A stretch of DNA of 64,000 nt from assembly GCF_001575205.1 (NCBI RefSeq), contig NZ_LSRE01000002.1, positions 124,001 through 188,000 on the forward strand, read 5' to 3'. This document shows, piece after piece, positions 35,988 through 45,287 of the stretch (position 1 is its first letter; each line of letters opens with the position of its first letter). The DNA is from Tsukamurella pseudospumae. Lineage in GTDB: Bacteria > Actinomycetota > Actinomycetes > Mycobacteriales > Mycobacteriaceae. Made by a program: the position numbers and the translations under genes. The notes below the pieces were generated by a model. It did no database searches. It had not been told where the DNA came from and saw only the letters and a list, made by a program, of their open reading frames with translations.

Positions 35988-36098
35988 CCCCCCCCCCGAT
36001 TCATATGCTCCCCACTGGAACGCCAGGTGAACCGGTGGGGAGGGAACGGATCGGGGGGAGGGCTGGCGTTGGGGGTGGGACGGAACGAATCGGGTGGG
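35988..36098. repeat. Flanking repeat copy B (about 111 bp, imperfect inverted ends)
   Basis: Copy B, between the AbiEi-like gene and lhr, aligns without large gaps to copy A. Its right end GGAACGAATCGGGTGGG is the reverse complement of copy A's left end over about 16 bases. Its left end begins in a run of ten C residues. It touches the lhr stop codon at 36101. Confidence 0.7.
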
Positions 36099-36100
36099 CG

Positions 36101-39100
36101 TCAGCGGACGCGAAGGCCCTTGGGCGTGCGGGCGAAGCCGGCGGCGGCCAGCGCCCCGGCGAGGGGAGAGGTGAGGGCGGGCGCACCGTCGACCTTCTCG
36201 ATCGTGAGGCCCCCGATCCCGGGCGCGGCCACGGCGAGCGCCGTGAACGCGGCGTCGGGCGCGTCGGTGAAGGTGAGCAGCGTGCGGCCGCCGCGCTCGA
36301 CGAACAGGGCCAGGGCGCCGTCGACCAGGACGACGACGGCCCCGGCCTTGCGACCCGGGCGGGCGCCCTCGTCGCCGCGCTCCGGCCAGGGGAGCGCCGC
36401 ACCGTAGGGATTGGCCGGGTCGGTGGCGGCGAGCACCAGCGCGGAGGTCTCGCCCCGCTGCTGGGCCTGTTCGAGCGCGGACGCCGCGTCGCGCAGGGCG
36501 TCGACGGTGCCGCCCCGTGCGAACTGCGCCGCTCCGAGCCGCTCGATGAAGTAGCCGCGCCGCGCCTTACCGGACTCCTCGAACGCCGCGAGGGTGCGGT
36601 AGACGCGGGCGAAGCCGCCCTCGACGTGCTCGCCCATCACCGCGCCGCGGGTCACCACGCCGTACCGCTCCAGGAGTTGCTCGGCGATGGCCGCCGACTG
36701 CTCGGTGGAGCTCGCCTCGGCCGGAGCGGGCGGCAGCGACCATCGCCCGGCGACCATGGGTGGCGCCTGGTCGACCGCCACCCGGAACCGGGCACGCGGC
36801 GCACGCCGTGGGGTGCGATGCGCCGTGGCGCGGCGGCCGCCCGCGAGCCGGGCGCGGATCGGGGCGAAGGTGTCGCCGGTGAGGCGGCCCGCCCAGACGA
36901 GGTCCCACAGCGCCTCCGGCGTGGCGCCGGTGAGCTGGCGGTAGAAGTACGCTCCGCCGCCGCGCACGGCGTCCTCGATCGCCTCGTGCGCCGCGGTGGT
37001 CTCCAGGGCGTCGGGCGGCGGCAGCGTGAGCGGCGCGAGGTCCGCGGGGTGGAGCGCGACCCAGCCGTCCTGCGCGCCGATCGCGCCGTGCCCGGTCCAC
37101 ACCACTTCACCGGTGGCGGTGAGCTCGTCGAGCATCGCGGGGGAGTAGTCGGCGACGCGCTGCGGCAGGACCAGGGACTCCCATGCGGAGGCGGGAATCG
37201 GCACACCCGCGAGCTGGTCGATCACGGTGGCGACGCCGTCGATGCCGCGCAGCGGGGTCTTCAGGTGGTGCCAGCCCGCGAGGAACTCCGCGTACGCCCG
37301 CTCCGGCACCGGCTCCACGTCCTGCCGCAGCCTGGCCAGGCTGCGCTGGCGGATGCGGCGCAGCACCTCCGCGTCGCAGAACTGGGGGACGCCGTCGGTG
37401 TCGGCGATGCCGTCGGCACCGTCGGACTCGGAGACGAACCGGCCCTCGATGACCCGGCGCGCGCCGACCAGCTCCGTGAGCGCACGCTGCACGACCGCGA
37501 CGCCCAGCCCGTAGCGTCGAGCGACCTCGTGGGCGGTGAAGGGGCCGTGCCGCCGTGCGTAGCGCGACACGAGGTCGCCGATCGGGTCCGGCACTTCGGC
37601 GGTGAACGCCGACGCTATGCCCGGCTGCAGCGGCACGCCGAGCCCGTCGCGCAGCCGCGCCGCGTCCTCGACGGCGGCGATCCAGCCCTCGCCGTATTCG
37701 AACGCCCTTCCGGCGGTGAGGAGCTCATCGACCGCGCCCGGCGCACCGTCGGACCGCTCGGCGATCTCCGCGCGCGTGAGCGGACCCAGCTCGCGGATGA
37801 GATCGGAGACCTGCTCGACGGTGCGTGCGCGGTAGCCGGGCGCGGTGCGCTGCAGCTGCGCGGCGATCTCGGCGAGGACGTCGGCGTCGAGGAGCTCGGT
37901 GAGCTCGACCCTACCGAGCAGCTGGGACAGTACAGCGGGGTCGAGACTGAGCACGGCCGCGCGGCGTTCGGCGAGGGGCGCGTCGCCCTCGTACATGAAC
38001 GCGCCGACGTAGCTGAACAACAGCGAGGCCGCGAAGGGCGACGGTGCCGCGGTCTCGACCTCCGCCAGCCGGACGGTGCGCGACGCGAGCGCCCGGTGCA
38101 CGGCGATGAGCTCCGGCACGTCGTAGACGTCCTGCAGGCACTCGCGGACGGCCTCGAGGACGATCGGGAACTGCGGGAACCCGCGCGCGACCTCGAGCAG
38201 CTGACTGGCCCGCTGCCGCTGTTGCCAGAGCGGGGCGCGCTTGCCCGGGTCGCGGCGGGGCAGCAGCAGCGCCCGTGCGGCGCACTCGCGGAACCGCGAC
38301 GCGAACAGCGCGCTCGAACCCACGGCCTCGGTGACCAGGTCGTCGATCTCGTCCGGCTCGAAGCGGAACAGCTCGGCACCGGGCGGGGCGTCGTCGGTGT
38401 CGGGCAGCCGGACGATGATGCCGTCGTCGGTCGCGGTGACGGCGCCGGCGAGGCCCAGCGAGGCGTTGAGCCGCGCGCCGATCGCGAGCGCCCACGGCGC
38501 GTGCACCTTCATGCCCAGCGGGGAGTGCAGGGCGACCCGCCAGTCGCCCAGCTCGTCGCGGAACCGCTCGACCACCAGTGTGCGGTCGGTGGGAAGGACG
38601 CCGGTGGCCCGCTGCTGCTCGTCGAGCAGGGCGATGAGGTTGTCGACGGCCCAGTCGCCCAGACCCACCTCCCGGGCCCGGGAACGCTGCTCGTCGGGGC
38701 CCAATGCGGTGAACTCGAGGGTGAACCGCCCGATGGCGCGGCCCAGCTCCGCGGGGCGTCCCACGGTGTCGCCGATCCAGAAGGGCAGCCGCCCGGGCCG
38801 GCCGAAGGCCGGCGAGACCAGGACGCGGTCGTGCGTGATCTCCTCGATCTTCCAACTGGTGGCGCCGAGCGCGAAGACATCGCCGACGCGGGACTCGTAG
38901 ACCATCTCCTCGTCGAGTTCGCCCACCCGAGAGGCTTTCTCGCCCACCATGAACACACCGAACAGGCCGCGGTCCGGGATGGCGCCGCCGGAGGTGACGG
39001 CGAGCCGGCCCGCGCCGGGGCGGCCGGTGAGCGTGCCCGCGTCCCGGTCCCAGACGACGCGCGGCCGCAGCTCGCCGAAGTCCTCGGCCGGGTACCGACC

Positions 39101-40594
39101 CGAGATCAGGTCGAGCACCGCCTCGTACGCCGAGTCCGGCAGCGCCGCATAGGGATGCGCGCGCCGGACCAGCGCCAGCCAGTCGTGCACGTCGAGGACG
39201 TCCATGGCCGCGGCGGCGATGGTCTGCTGCGCCAGCACGTCGAGCGGGTTGCGCGGCACGACGAGCTTCTCGATCGCCCCCTCGCGCATCCGCTGGACGG
39301 TGACGGTGCTGTGCAGCAGGTCCGTGCGGTGCTTGGGGAAGAAGACGCCGCGGCTGGGCTCGCCCACCTGGTGCCCGGCGCGGCCCACGCGCTGCAGGCC
39401 CGCGGCCACGGACGGTGGCGCCTCGACCTGGATCACCAGATCGACGGCGCCCATGTCGATCCCGAGCTCGAGGCTGGAGGTGGCGACCACGCAGCGCAGC
39501 CGTCCGGACTTCAGATCGTCCTCGATGATCGCGCGCTGCTCCTTGCTGACGGAGCCGTGGTGCGCCCGCGCGAGAACGGGTTCTGCGCCGTGGCTCTGCC
39601 CGCTGGCGAGCAGCTGGGCGGGGGCGCCGCCGGCGACGTGCGGGTTCGGCGGGCCCGCATGGACGTTCAGTGCGAGCTCGTTGATCCGGGCCGTGAGCCG
39701 TTCCGCGAGGCGCCGGGAGTTGGCGAAGACGATGGTGGACCGGTGCCGCTCGATGAGCTCGACGATCGCGGATTCCACGTGCGGCCACAGGGATCCCTGC
39801 TGCACGGGCTCGTCCTGGTCGTCCCCGATCACGTCGAGCTCCGTCATGTCCGGCACAGGCACGCTGACGCTGAGCTCGAACCGCTTCTCCGAGGGCGGGC
39901 GCACGACGGCGGCCGGGCGGGGCCCGCCGAGGAAGGCCGCCACCTCCTGCGCGGGTTCGACGGTGGCGGACAACCCGATCCGCTGTGCGGGGCGCTCGAG
40001 CAGCGCGTCGAGCCGCTCCAGCGACAGTGCCAGGTGGGTGCCGCGCTTGGTACCGGCGACCGCGTGCACCTCGTCGATGATCACCGTGTGCACGTGCGTC
40101 AGCGTCTCGCGGGCCTGCGAGGTGAGCATGAGGTAGAGCGACTCGGGCGTGGTGATCAGAATGTCGGGCGGCGTGCGGACGAGCTGCCGCCGCTGCTGGG
40201 CGGGCGTGTCGCCCGATCGCACCCCGACGGTGACCGCCGGCGCCGGTTCGCCACGCCGCTCGCGGACCCGGGCGATGCCGGCCAGCGGGGCACGCAGGTT
40301 GCGCTCCACGTCGACGGCGAGGGCCTTGAGCGGGGATATGTAGAGCACGGACGTGCCGGGCCGGGCGACAGCGGCACCGTCGGGCTGCTCCGACGGTGCC
40401 CGGGCGGCGAGGCGATCCAGGGCCCAGAGGAAGGCGGAGAGGGTCTTGCCGGAGCCGGTGGGCGCGACGACGAGCGTGTTGCGGCCCTGCGAGATGGACC
40501 GCCACGCGCCGGCCTGCGCCGCGGTGGGAGCGGCGAAGGACTCGGTGAACCACTCGGCGGTGGCGGGCGCGAACGCCCGGAGGGCGTCCGGCAT
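36101..40594 (-). CDS. lhr: Lhr-type ATP-dependent DNA helicase
   Basis: A 1497-residue superfamily 2 helicase of the large Lhr type, which tracks 3'-5' on single-stranded DNA and is linked to DNA damage responses in mycobacteria. The N-terminal core holds Walker A APTGSGKT (44-51), the Ia-like ISPLKALAVD, DEVH box IIDEVHAVAG (174-177), motif III LSATVEP and motif VI QRVGRAGHQ. A winged helix and the very long Lhr C-terminal domain follow. Length is close to the M. tuberculosis protein (Rv3296). No neighbour suggests an operon. Confidence 0.95.
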   Translation of the reverse strand: MPDALRAFAPATAEWFTESFAAPTAAQAGAWRSISQGRNTLVVAPTGSGKTLSAFLWALDRLAARAPSEQPDGAAVARPGTSVLYISPLKALAVDVERNLRAPLAGIARVRERRGEPAPAVTVGVRSGDTPAQQRRQLVRTPPDILITTPESLYLMLTSQARETLTHVHTVIIDEVHAVAGTKRGTHLALSLERLDALLERPAQRIGLSATVEPAQEVAAFLGGPRPAAVVRPPSEKRFELSVSVPVPDMTELDVIGDDQDEPVQQGSLWPHVESAIVELIERHRSTIVFANSRRLAERLTARINELALNVHAGPPNPHVAGGAPAQLLASGQSHGAEPVLARAHHGSVSKEQRAIIEDDLKSGRLRCVVATSSLELGIDMGAVDLVIQVEAPPSVAAGLQRVGRAGHQVGEPSRGVFFPKHRTDLLHSTVTVQRMREGAIEKLVVPRNPLDVLAQQTIAAAAMDVLDVHDWLALVRRAHPYAALPDSAYEAVLDLISGRYPAEDFGELRPRVVWDRDAGTLTGRPGAGRLAVTSGGAIPDRGLFGVFMVGEKASRVGELDEEMVYESRVGDVFALGATSWKIEEITHDRVLVSPAFGRPGRLPFWIGDTVGRPAELGRAIGRFTLEFTALGPDEQRSRAREVGLGDWAVDNLIALLDEQQRATGVLPTDRTLVVERFRDELGDWRVALHSPLGMKVHAPWALAIGARLNASLGLAGAVTATDDGIIVRLPDTDDAPPGAELFRFEPDEIDDLVTEAVGSSALFASRFRECAARALLLPRRDPGKRAPLWQQRQRASQLLEVARGFPQFPIVLEAVRECLQDVYDVPELIAVHRALASRTVRLAEVETAAPSPFAASLLFSYVGAFMYEGDAPLAERRAAVLSLDPAVLSQLLGRVELTELLDADVLAEIAAQLQRTAPGYRARTVEQVSDLIRELGPLTRAEIAERSDGAPGAVDELLTAGRAFEYGEGWIAAVEDAARLRDGLGVPLQPGIASAFTAEVPDPIGDLVSRYARRHGPFTAHEVARRYGLGVAVVQRALTELVGARRVIEGRFVSESDGADGIADTDGVPQFCDAEVLRRIRQRSLARLRQDVEPVPERAYAEFLAGWHHLKTPLRGIDGVATVIDQLAGVPIPASAWESLVLPQRVADYSPAMLDELTATGEVVWTGHGAIGAQDGWVALHPADLAPLTLPPPDALETTAAHEAIEDAVRGGGAYFYRQLTGATPEALWDLVWAGRLTGDTFAPIRARLAGGRRATAHRTPRRAPRARFRVAVDQAPPMVAGRWSLPPAPAEASSTEQSAAIAEQLLERYGVVTRGAVMGEHVEGGFARVYRTLAAFEESGKARRGYFIERLGAAQFARGGTVDALRDAASALEQAQQRGETSALVLAATDPANPYGAALPWPERGDEGARPGRKAGAVVVLVDGALALFVERGGRTLLTFTDAPDAAFTALAVAAPGIGGLTIEKVDGAPALTSPLAGALAAAGFARTPKGLRVR

Positions 40595-40697
40595 GCCTTC
40601 ATCATGGCGCAGGGCACCGACACGCCCTGTTGCAGTCGTTGTCTGTGTTACTGGTGTGGTTCATGATGAACAGGAGGTAAGAGCCGAAGGAGCAGGT

Positions 40698-41318
40698 ATG
40701 GCCACGCACATCTTCTCGAACGATCACCGTCGGGCCTGGGTCCGGGGCGCCGTCGCCGCGACGGCGATCGCGGTCGGCATCAGCGGCGGCGTGACGGCCG
40801 TCGCGAGGGCCGATCAGCAGGTGGGGCGCTTCCTGGTGAAGGGCCAGATCGAGGTCTCCTACTTCGCCACCGGCGGCACCCCGACCTGGGGCGTCCCGCT
40901 GATCCCCGAGACCAACGCCGGCCGCGGCGGCAAGTTCCAGACCTTCAAGAACCAGGCGTCCTTCTACTGGCACCCCGCGGCGGACGGCGGCAATGCGCAC
41001 GAGATCGGCGGCGCGATCCGTGCCAAGTGGGGTGAGAACCGCTGGGAGAACGGCCCGCTCGGCTACCCGATCACCGACGAGCTACAGGCGCGCGGCCCGT
41101 TCAACGCCGTCACCGGCGCCATGAACGCCTTCCAGGGCGGCGTGATCTACTGGTCCCCCGCGAGCGGCGCCTGGCCGGTGTGGGGCGAGATCCTGGTCAA
41201 GTGGAGCTCCGCCAAGCGCGAGTCCGGCACGTACGGCTACCCGACGGGGCCGGAGATCCGCTCCGCGACCGGCACCTACTCGCAGACCTTCCAGCGCGGC
41301 GTCATCAGCTGGCCCTGA
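40698..41318 (+). CDS. Secreted LGFP-repeat cell-envelope protein
   Basis: A 206-residue exported protein. Residues 1 to about 38 form a signal peptide (positively charged NDHRRAWVRG, hydrophobic core, cleavage near VARA-D). The rest consists of LGFP-type repeats recognisable by GPLGYPITDE, GTYGYPTGPE, GAMNAFQGGVIYW and SQTFQRGVISW. LGFP modules are typical of mycolic-acid bacteria and are thought to anchor proteins to the arabinogalactan-mycolate layer. ATG 40698 has GGAGCAGG upstream. Confidence 0.9.
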   Translation: MATHIFSNDHRRAWVRGAVAATAIAVGISGGVTAVARADQQVGRFLVKGQIEVSYFATGGTPTWGVPLIPETNAGRGGKFQTFKNQASFYWHPAADGGNAHEIGGAIRAKWGENRWENGPLGYPITDELQARGPFNAVTGAMNAFQGGVIYWSPASGAWPVWGEILVKWSSAKRESGTYGYPTGPEIRSATGTYSQTFQRGVISWP

Positions 41319-41333
41319 GTCCTTGCATGCACT

Positions 41334-41369
41334 GATCCCCCGGACCCGTCGGTGCGGGGCCGGGGGATC
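41334..41369. terminator. Strong stem-loop terminator between convergent genes
   Basis: GATCCCCCGG (41334-41343) pairs perfectly with CCGGGGGATC (41360-41369) around a 16-base loop. It sits between the LGFP gene and the convergent FMN reductase, so it can serve both directions. Only a short T run follows. Confidence 0.65.
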
Positions 41370-41380
41370 GGCGTTTCCGG

Positions 41381-41944
41381 TCAGCGCGCGGCGGCGACCA
41401 GGTGGCGCTCGGTGGCGGCGGTGAGCTCGTCCAGCAGGGCCGAGAGCTCCGCGGGGCGGCGGTCGATCGGCGCGAAGTTCCCCTCGCCGTCGAAGTCCGT
41501 GAACAGGCCCAGGCTGACCTGCGCGCGGGCGTCGACCATCGAGAAGTTCGCGGTGATCTGGCGCCAGTGCTCCACGGCGCGGACGCCGCCGTCGGCGCCG
41601 TACGCCACGAAGCCGACGGTCTTGCCGGCCCACTCCGGCCCGATCGAATCGAAGGCGTTCTTGAACGCGCCGGGGACGGAGTGGTTGTACTCCGGGGTCA
41701 CGAAGACGAAGCCGTCCTGCGCGTCGATCGCCTCGCCCCAGGCCGTCACTGCGGCGCTGTCGTACTGCCGGTTGGCGGCGCCGGGCACGGTGGCCGAGGT
41801 CAGGAGCGGGATGTCGAACTCCTTGAGGTCGAGCACGGTGACCTCGACGTCCTCGCGCGCCCCCGCCGCGGCGGCGACCCACTGGCCGACCTGCTCCGCC
41901 TTGCGGCCGTCGCGGATGGATCCTTCGATGATGCCGATCTTCAT
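41381..41944 (-). CDS. NADPH-dependent FMN reductase-type flavoprotein
   Basis: A 187-residue flavodoxin-like protein: KIGIIEGSIRDGRKAEQVG (phosphate-binding loop for FMN), FVFVTPEYNHSVPGAFKNAFD (isoalloxazine-contacting PEYN motif) and a C-terminal helix. Members are NAD(P)H quinone or azo reductases. I chose ATG 41944 because the beta-strand before the FMN loop begins there. Divergent from a cupin-domain XRE regulator, which may control it. Confidence 0.9.
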   Translation of the reverse strand: MKIGIIEGSIRDGRKAEQVGQWVAAAAGAREDVEVTVLDLKEFDIPLLTSATVPGAANRQYDSAAVTAWGEAIDAQDGFVFVTPEYNHSVPGAFKNAFDSIGPEWAGKTVGFVAYGADGGVRAVEHWRQITANFSMVDARAQVSLGLFTDFDGEGNFAPIDRRPAELSALLDELTAATERHLVAAAR

Positions 41945-42085
41945 GAGCGCCCCTTCGATGAGTGTTCGCCCGGTCCGGGCGTCGCTTTCCACCGTAGCGT
42001 AGCGGACCACGGTGCGCTATCTGAAGGGTGTTCGCCACCGCCGGCACGGGCGTGAAGACCGTGAACCCGTTCGAGTAGCGGCACA

Positions 42086-42670
42086 ATGGCGGGCATGAGT
42101 GACGACGATCCGGTGCTCGCGCACGTCGGCCCGCGGCTGCGGGCCATCCGGCAGGAGCGCGACATCACCCTGACAGCGGTCGCGGAGGCCACCGGCATCT
42201 CGGTGAGCACGCTCTCGCGGCTCGAGGGCGGAACCCGCAAGCCCACGCTGGAGCTGCTGCTCCCGCTCGCGCGCACCTACGGCCTGCCGCTCGACGAGCT
42301 CGTCGACGCCCCCGAGACCGGCGATCCGCGGGTGCGACTCAAGCCGGTTCGTCACGGCGACCGCACCGTCGTCCCGCTGACCCGCCGCGCGGGTGGCCTG
42401 CGCACCTTCAAAGAGGTCATCCGGCCCCGTCCGGGCGACGGTGCCGCGCCCACCCCCGTCTCGCACCCCGGCTACCACTGGGTGTACGTCCTCGACGGCG
42501 CGCTGCGCCTCATCCTGGGCGAGAAGGAGATGGTGATCAAGCCCGGCGAGGTGATCGAGTTCGACACCCGGCTCCCGCACTGGTTCGGCAGCGCCGACGG
42601 CAAGCCGGTCGAGTACCTCGGCATCTACGGCCCGCAGGGCGAGCGCGCGCACCACGTGCGCGGGGAGTAG
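42086..42670 (+). CDS. XRE-family regulator with C-terminal cupin domain
   Basis: A 194-residue regulator. HTH (about 18-72): LRAIRQERDITLTAVAEATG, then SVSTLSRLEGGTRKPTLELL. A cupin_2 domain follows, with HWVYVLDGALRLILGEKEM and PGEVIEFDTRLPHWF; histidines in the second motif suggest metal or ligand binding. This architecture usually senses small molecules and regulates divergent catabolic or redox genes; the FMN reductase is next door. ATG 42086 or 42095. Confidence 0.9.
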   Translation: MAGMSDDDPVLAHVGPRLRAIRQERDITLTAVAEATGISVSTLSRLEGGTRKPTLELLLPLARTYGLPLDELVDAPETGDPRVRLKPVRHGDRTVVPLTRRAGGLRTFKEVIRPRPGDGAAPTPVSHPGYHWVYVLDGALRLILGEKEMVIKPGEVIEFDTRLPHWFGSADGKPVEYLGIYGPQGERAHHVRGE

Positions 42671-42671
42671 C

Positions 42672-43073
42672 TCAGTCGGACAGGCCGGTGGCCTTGCGGA
42701 GGTGGCTCACCCCGGGCAGCTTGTTGACGCCGCGCTGCACCTCGCTGAGCTTTCCGGTGACCTCGACGAGCGGGGGGAGCACGGCGTCGAGGGTGTTGAG
42801 CGCGGGATCCGCGACGGCCGTGAGCCGCTCGACGCGGTCGATCACGTTGTTGGCCCGCTCGATCATGTCGGCCATCGCGAGCATCACCTTCGGCAGCTCG
42901 GCGATGAGCTCGATGGTGTCGGGCGGGATGGTGCTGAGCTTGCCGACGCTGGTCACGGTGCGGCCGGTGTTGTCCATCGCGCGACCGGCGGCGGACCGCA
43001 CGGAGTCGACGAGGTCGTTGACCGATTCGCTGATGCTGGGTGGGGCCTTCGGGGGCTCCGGCTTTCTCGCCAT
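42672..43073 (-). CDS. Conserved helical hypothetical protein
   Basis: A 133-residue protein with a Pro-rich start (KPEPPKAPPSIS) and then long amphipathic helices (VNDLVDSVRSAAGRAMDNTG; VMLAMADMIERANNVIDRVE), ending in GVSHLRKATGLSD. No signal or membrane segment. Phasin-like or coiled-coil by appearance; the family is not recognised. ATG at 43073 is chosen because upstream residues are low-complexity Arg-rich. Confidence 0.7.
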   Translation of the reverse strand: MARKPEPPKAPPSISESVNDLVDSVRSAAGRAMDNTGRTVTSVGKLSTIPPDTIELIAELPKVMLAMADMIERANNVIDRVERLTAVADPALNTLDAVLPPLVEVTGKLSEVQRGVNKLPGVSHLRKATGLSD

Positions 43074-43116
43074 GCGACGATCATCGCCCGTCGGGCGCCC
43101 GCGCACGGGGATTTGG

Positions 43117-43344
43117 CTACAGCGACGCGCCGAACCGCTCGACCGCGGCGCGTGCGGTGCGCAGGCCCTCGCTGTCCGGCCCGTCGACGGTGACCGCACC
43201 GGACGGGTGCAGGACGACCTCGCCGATCGAATCGCCTGTGGTGTTGACGCGGACGGCCCAGGCGTAGGCCTCGTCGGCCAGCCAGGCGTCGGGGCGCAGT
43301 TCCGTGAGGTACCACGCCCCGACGTTCAGGCCGACGGGATCCAA
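43117..43344 (-). CDS. Small conserved hypothetical protein downstream of accA3
   Basis: A 75-residue protein with GLNVGAWYLTELRPDAWLAD and a mixed alpha/beta look. The only start is TTG, 4 bp after the accA3 stop, so it would be read as the last gene of the accA3 message. The composition is protein-like rather than random, but no family is recognised. Confidence 0.55.
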   Translation of the reverse strand: MDPVGLNVGAWYLTELRPDAWLADEAYAWAVRVNTTGDSIGEVVLHPSGAVTVDGPDSEGLRTARAAVERFGASL

Positions 43345-43348
43345 ACGA

Positions 43349-45160
43349 TCAGTCCTCGTCGGACTTGATCTCGAGCAGGACGGTGCCCTGCGTGACAGCA
43401 GTACCCGGCTCGACGGCCAGGCCGGTGATGACGCCGTCCTTGTGCGCGGCGACGGGGTTCTCCATCTTCATGGCCTCGAGGACCACGACCAGATCGCCCG
43501 CGCTGACCTGCTGGCCGTCCTCGACGGCCACCTTGACGACGGTGCCCTGCATGGGAGCCGTGACCGAGTCGCCGGTCGCGGCCACGCCGGCGCCGCGGTC
43601 GCGGGTACGCGCCTTCGGCTTGCGGCGAATGACGCCGGCGCCACCTGCGGCACCGCCACCACCGCCGAGCGACAGCTCGCCCGGCAGGGAGACCTCGACG
43701 CGGCGACCGTCGACGACGACGACCACGTTCTGGCGGGGAAGGGCGTCGTCCTCCTCGATGGGCTGGCCACCGGTGTAGGGCTCGATCGGGTTCTCCCAAT
43801 CGGTCTCGATCCACTTGGTGTAGACCTCGAAACCGTTCTCATCCCCGATGAACGAGGGGTTGGAGACGATGTGGCGGTGGAACGGGATGACCGTGGCGAG
43901 GCCCTCGACCTCGAACTCGGCCAGCGCGCGCCGCGACCGCTCCAGCGCCTGCTCGCGGTTCTCGCCGGTCACGATGAGCTTGGCGAGCATCGAGTCGAAC
44001 TGGCCGCCGATGACATCGCCCTGATCCACGCCCGAGTCGACGCGCACGCCGGGGCCGGTGGGCTCGCGGTAGACGGTGATGGGGCCGGGAGCGGGCAGGA
44101 AGCCGCGGCCCGCGTCCTCGCCGTTGATGCGGAACTCGAAGGAGTGGCCGCGCGGAGTAGGATCCTCCGTGATCTCCAGCTCCTTGCCCTCGGCGATGCG
44201 GAACTGCTGGCGCACCAGGTCGATCCCCGCGGTCTCCTCGGTGACGGGATGCTCGACCTGCAGGCGGGTGTTCACCTCGAGGAAGCTGACCAGGCCGTCG
44301 GCCGCGACGAGGAACTCGACGGTGCCGGCGCCGTAGTAGCCCGCCTCGCGGCAGATGCGCTTGGCCGACTCGTGGATGGTGGTGCGCTGCTCGGTGGTGA
44401 GGAAGGGCGCGGGGGCCTCCTCGACGAGCTTCTGGAACCGGCGCTGCAGCGAGCAGTCGCGGGTACCGGCGACGATGACATTGCCGTGCTGGTCGGCGAT
44501 GACCTGCGCCTCGACATGGCGGGCCTTGTCCAGGTACCGCTCGACGAAGCACTCGCCGCGGCCGAAGGCGGAGACCGCCTCGCGGGTGGCCGACTCGAAG
44601 AGCTCGGGGATCTCGTCGATCGTGTACGCGACCTTCATGCCGCGGCCGCCGCCGCCGAACGCCGCCTTGATGGCGACGGGCACGCCGTACTCCTTCGCGA
44701 ACGCGACGACCTCGTCGGCGTCCTTGACCGGGTCCTTGGTGCCGGGCGCCATCGGGGCGTCGGCGCGCTCGGCGATGTGGCGCGCGGTGACCTTGTCACC
44801 GAGATCGCGGATCGACGAGGGCGACGGGCCGATCCAGGTCAGGCCCGCGTCGATGACGGCCTGCGCGAAGTCGGCGTTCTCCGAGAGGAAGCCGTAGCCG
44901 GGGTGGATCGCGTCGGCGCCCGACTTCTTCGCGGCGTCGAGGATCTTGTCGAAGACGAGGTAGGACTCGGCCGAGGTCTGTCCGCCGAGGGCGAAGGCCT
45001 CGTCGGCCAGGCGCACGAACTTCGCCTCGGCGTCGGGCTCCGCGTACACGGCGACGCTGGTCAGGCCGGCGTCCCGGGCGGCGCGAATGACGCGGACGGC
45101 GATCTCACCGCGGTTGGCGATGAGCACCTTCTCGATCTTCTTGTCAGCGTGGGCTGCCAC
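43349..45160 (-). CDS. accA3: Acyl-CoA carboxylase alpha subunit: biotin carboxylase plus biotin carrier (AccA3)
   Basis: A 603-residue alpha chain. It carries the biotin carboxylase half ([23 protein letters not shown]-grasp GGGGRGMK; catalytic [12 protein letters not shown]) and a C-terminal biotin carrier domain with EAMKMEN, biotinylated at Lys565. It carboxylates its own biotin and hands CO2 to AccD partners for malonyl- and methylmalonyl-CoA supply to fatty, mycolic and methyl-branched lipids. accD5, accE5 and birA lie about 12-15 kb away in the window. Confidence 0.95.
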   Translation of the reverse strand: MAAHADKKIEKVLIANRGEIAVRVIRAARDAGLTSVAVYAEPDAEAKFVRLADEAFALGGQTSAESYLVFDKILDAAKKSGADAIHPGYGFLSENADFAQAVIDAGLTWIGPSPSSIRDLGDKVTARHIAERADAPMAPGTKDPVKDADEVVAFAKEYGVPVAIKAAFGGGGRGMKVAYTIDEIPELFESATREAVSAFGRGECFVERYLDKARHVEAQVIADQHGNVIVAGTRDCSLQRRFQKLVEEAPAPFLTTEQRTTIHESAKRICREAGYYGAGTVEFLVAADGLVSFLEVNTRLQVEHPVTEETAGIDLVRQQFRIAEGKELEITEDPTPRGHSFEFRINGEDAGRGFLPAPGPITVYREPTGPGVRVDSGVDQGDVIGGQFDSMLAKLIVTGENREQALERSRRALAEFEVEGLATVIPFHRHIVSNPSFIGDENGFEVYTKWIETDWENPIEPYTGGQPIEEDDALPRQNVVVVVDGRRVEVSLPGELSLGGGGGAAGGAGVIRRKPKARTRDRGAGVAATGDSVTAPMQGTVVKVAVEDGQQVSAGDLVVVLEAMKMENPVAAHKDGVITGLAVEPGTAVTQGTVLLEIKSDED

Positions 45161-45287
45161 TCAAGTCTCCTCGTTCCCTGGGCGAGCGCGGGCGCGTCGC
45201 CGTCGTTGTCCCGTCGGGGGCTCAAACTCCTGACGAGTGTATGCCTACTCACTTGTTGCGAAGCCGACAGTCCCCGGTCGGTTTCGG

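Noticed and set aside
35990-35999. Run of ten C residues as a phase-variation tract
   Set aside because: It lies in the non-coding repeat copy B, not in a gene or a recognised promoter; it may instead mark a place prone to sequencing error.
36005-40666. 1553-codon open frame on the plus strand opposite lhr
   Set aside because: It mirrors lhr codon structure, has Arg/Gly/Glu-biased composition and no domain motifs; a high-GC antisense shadow.
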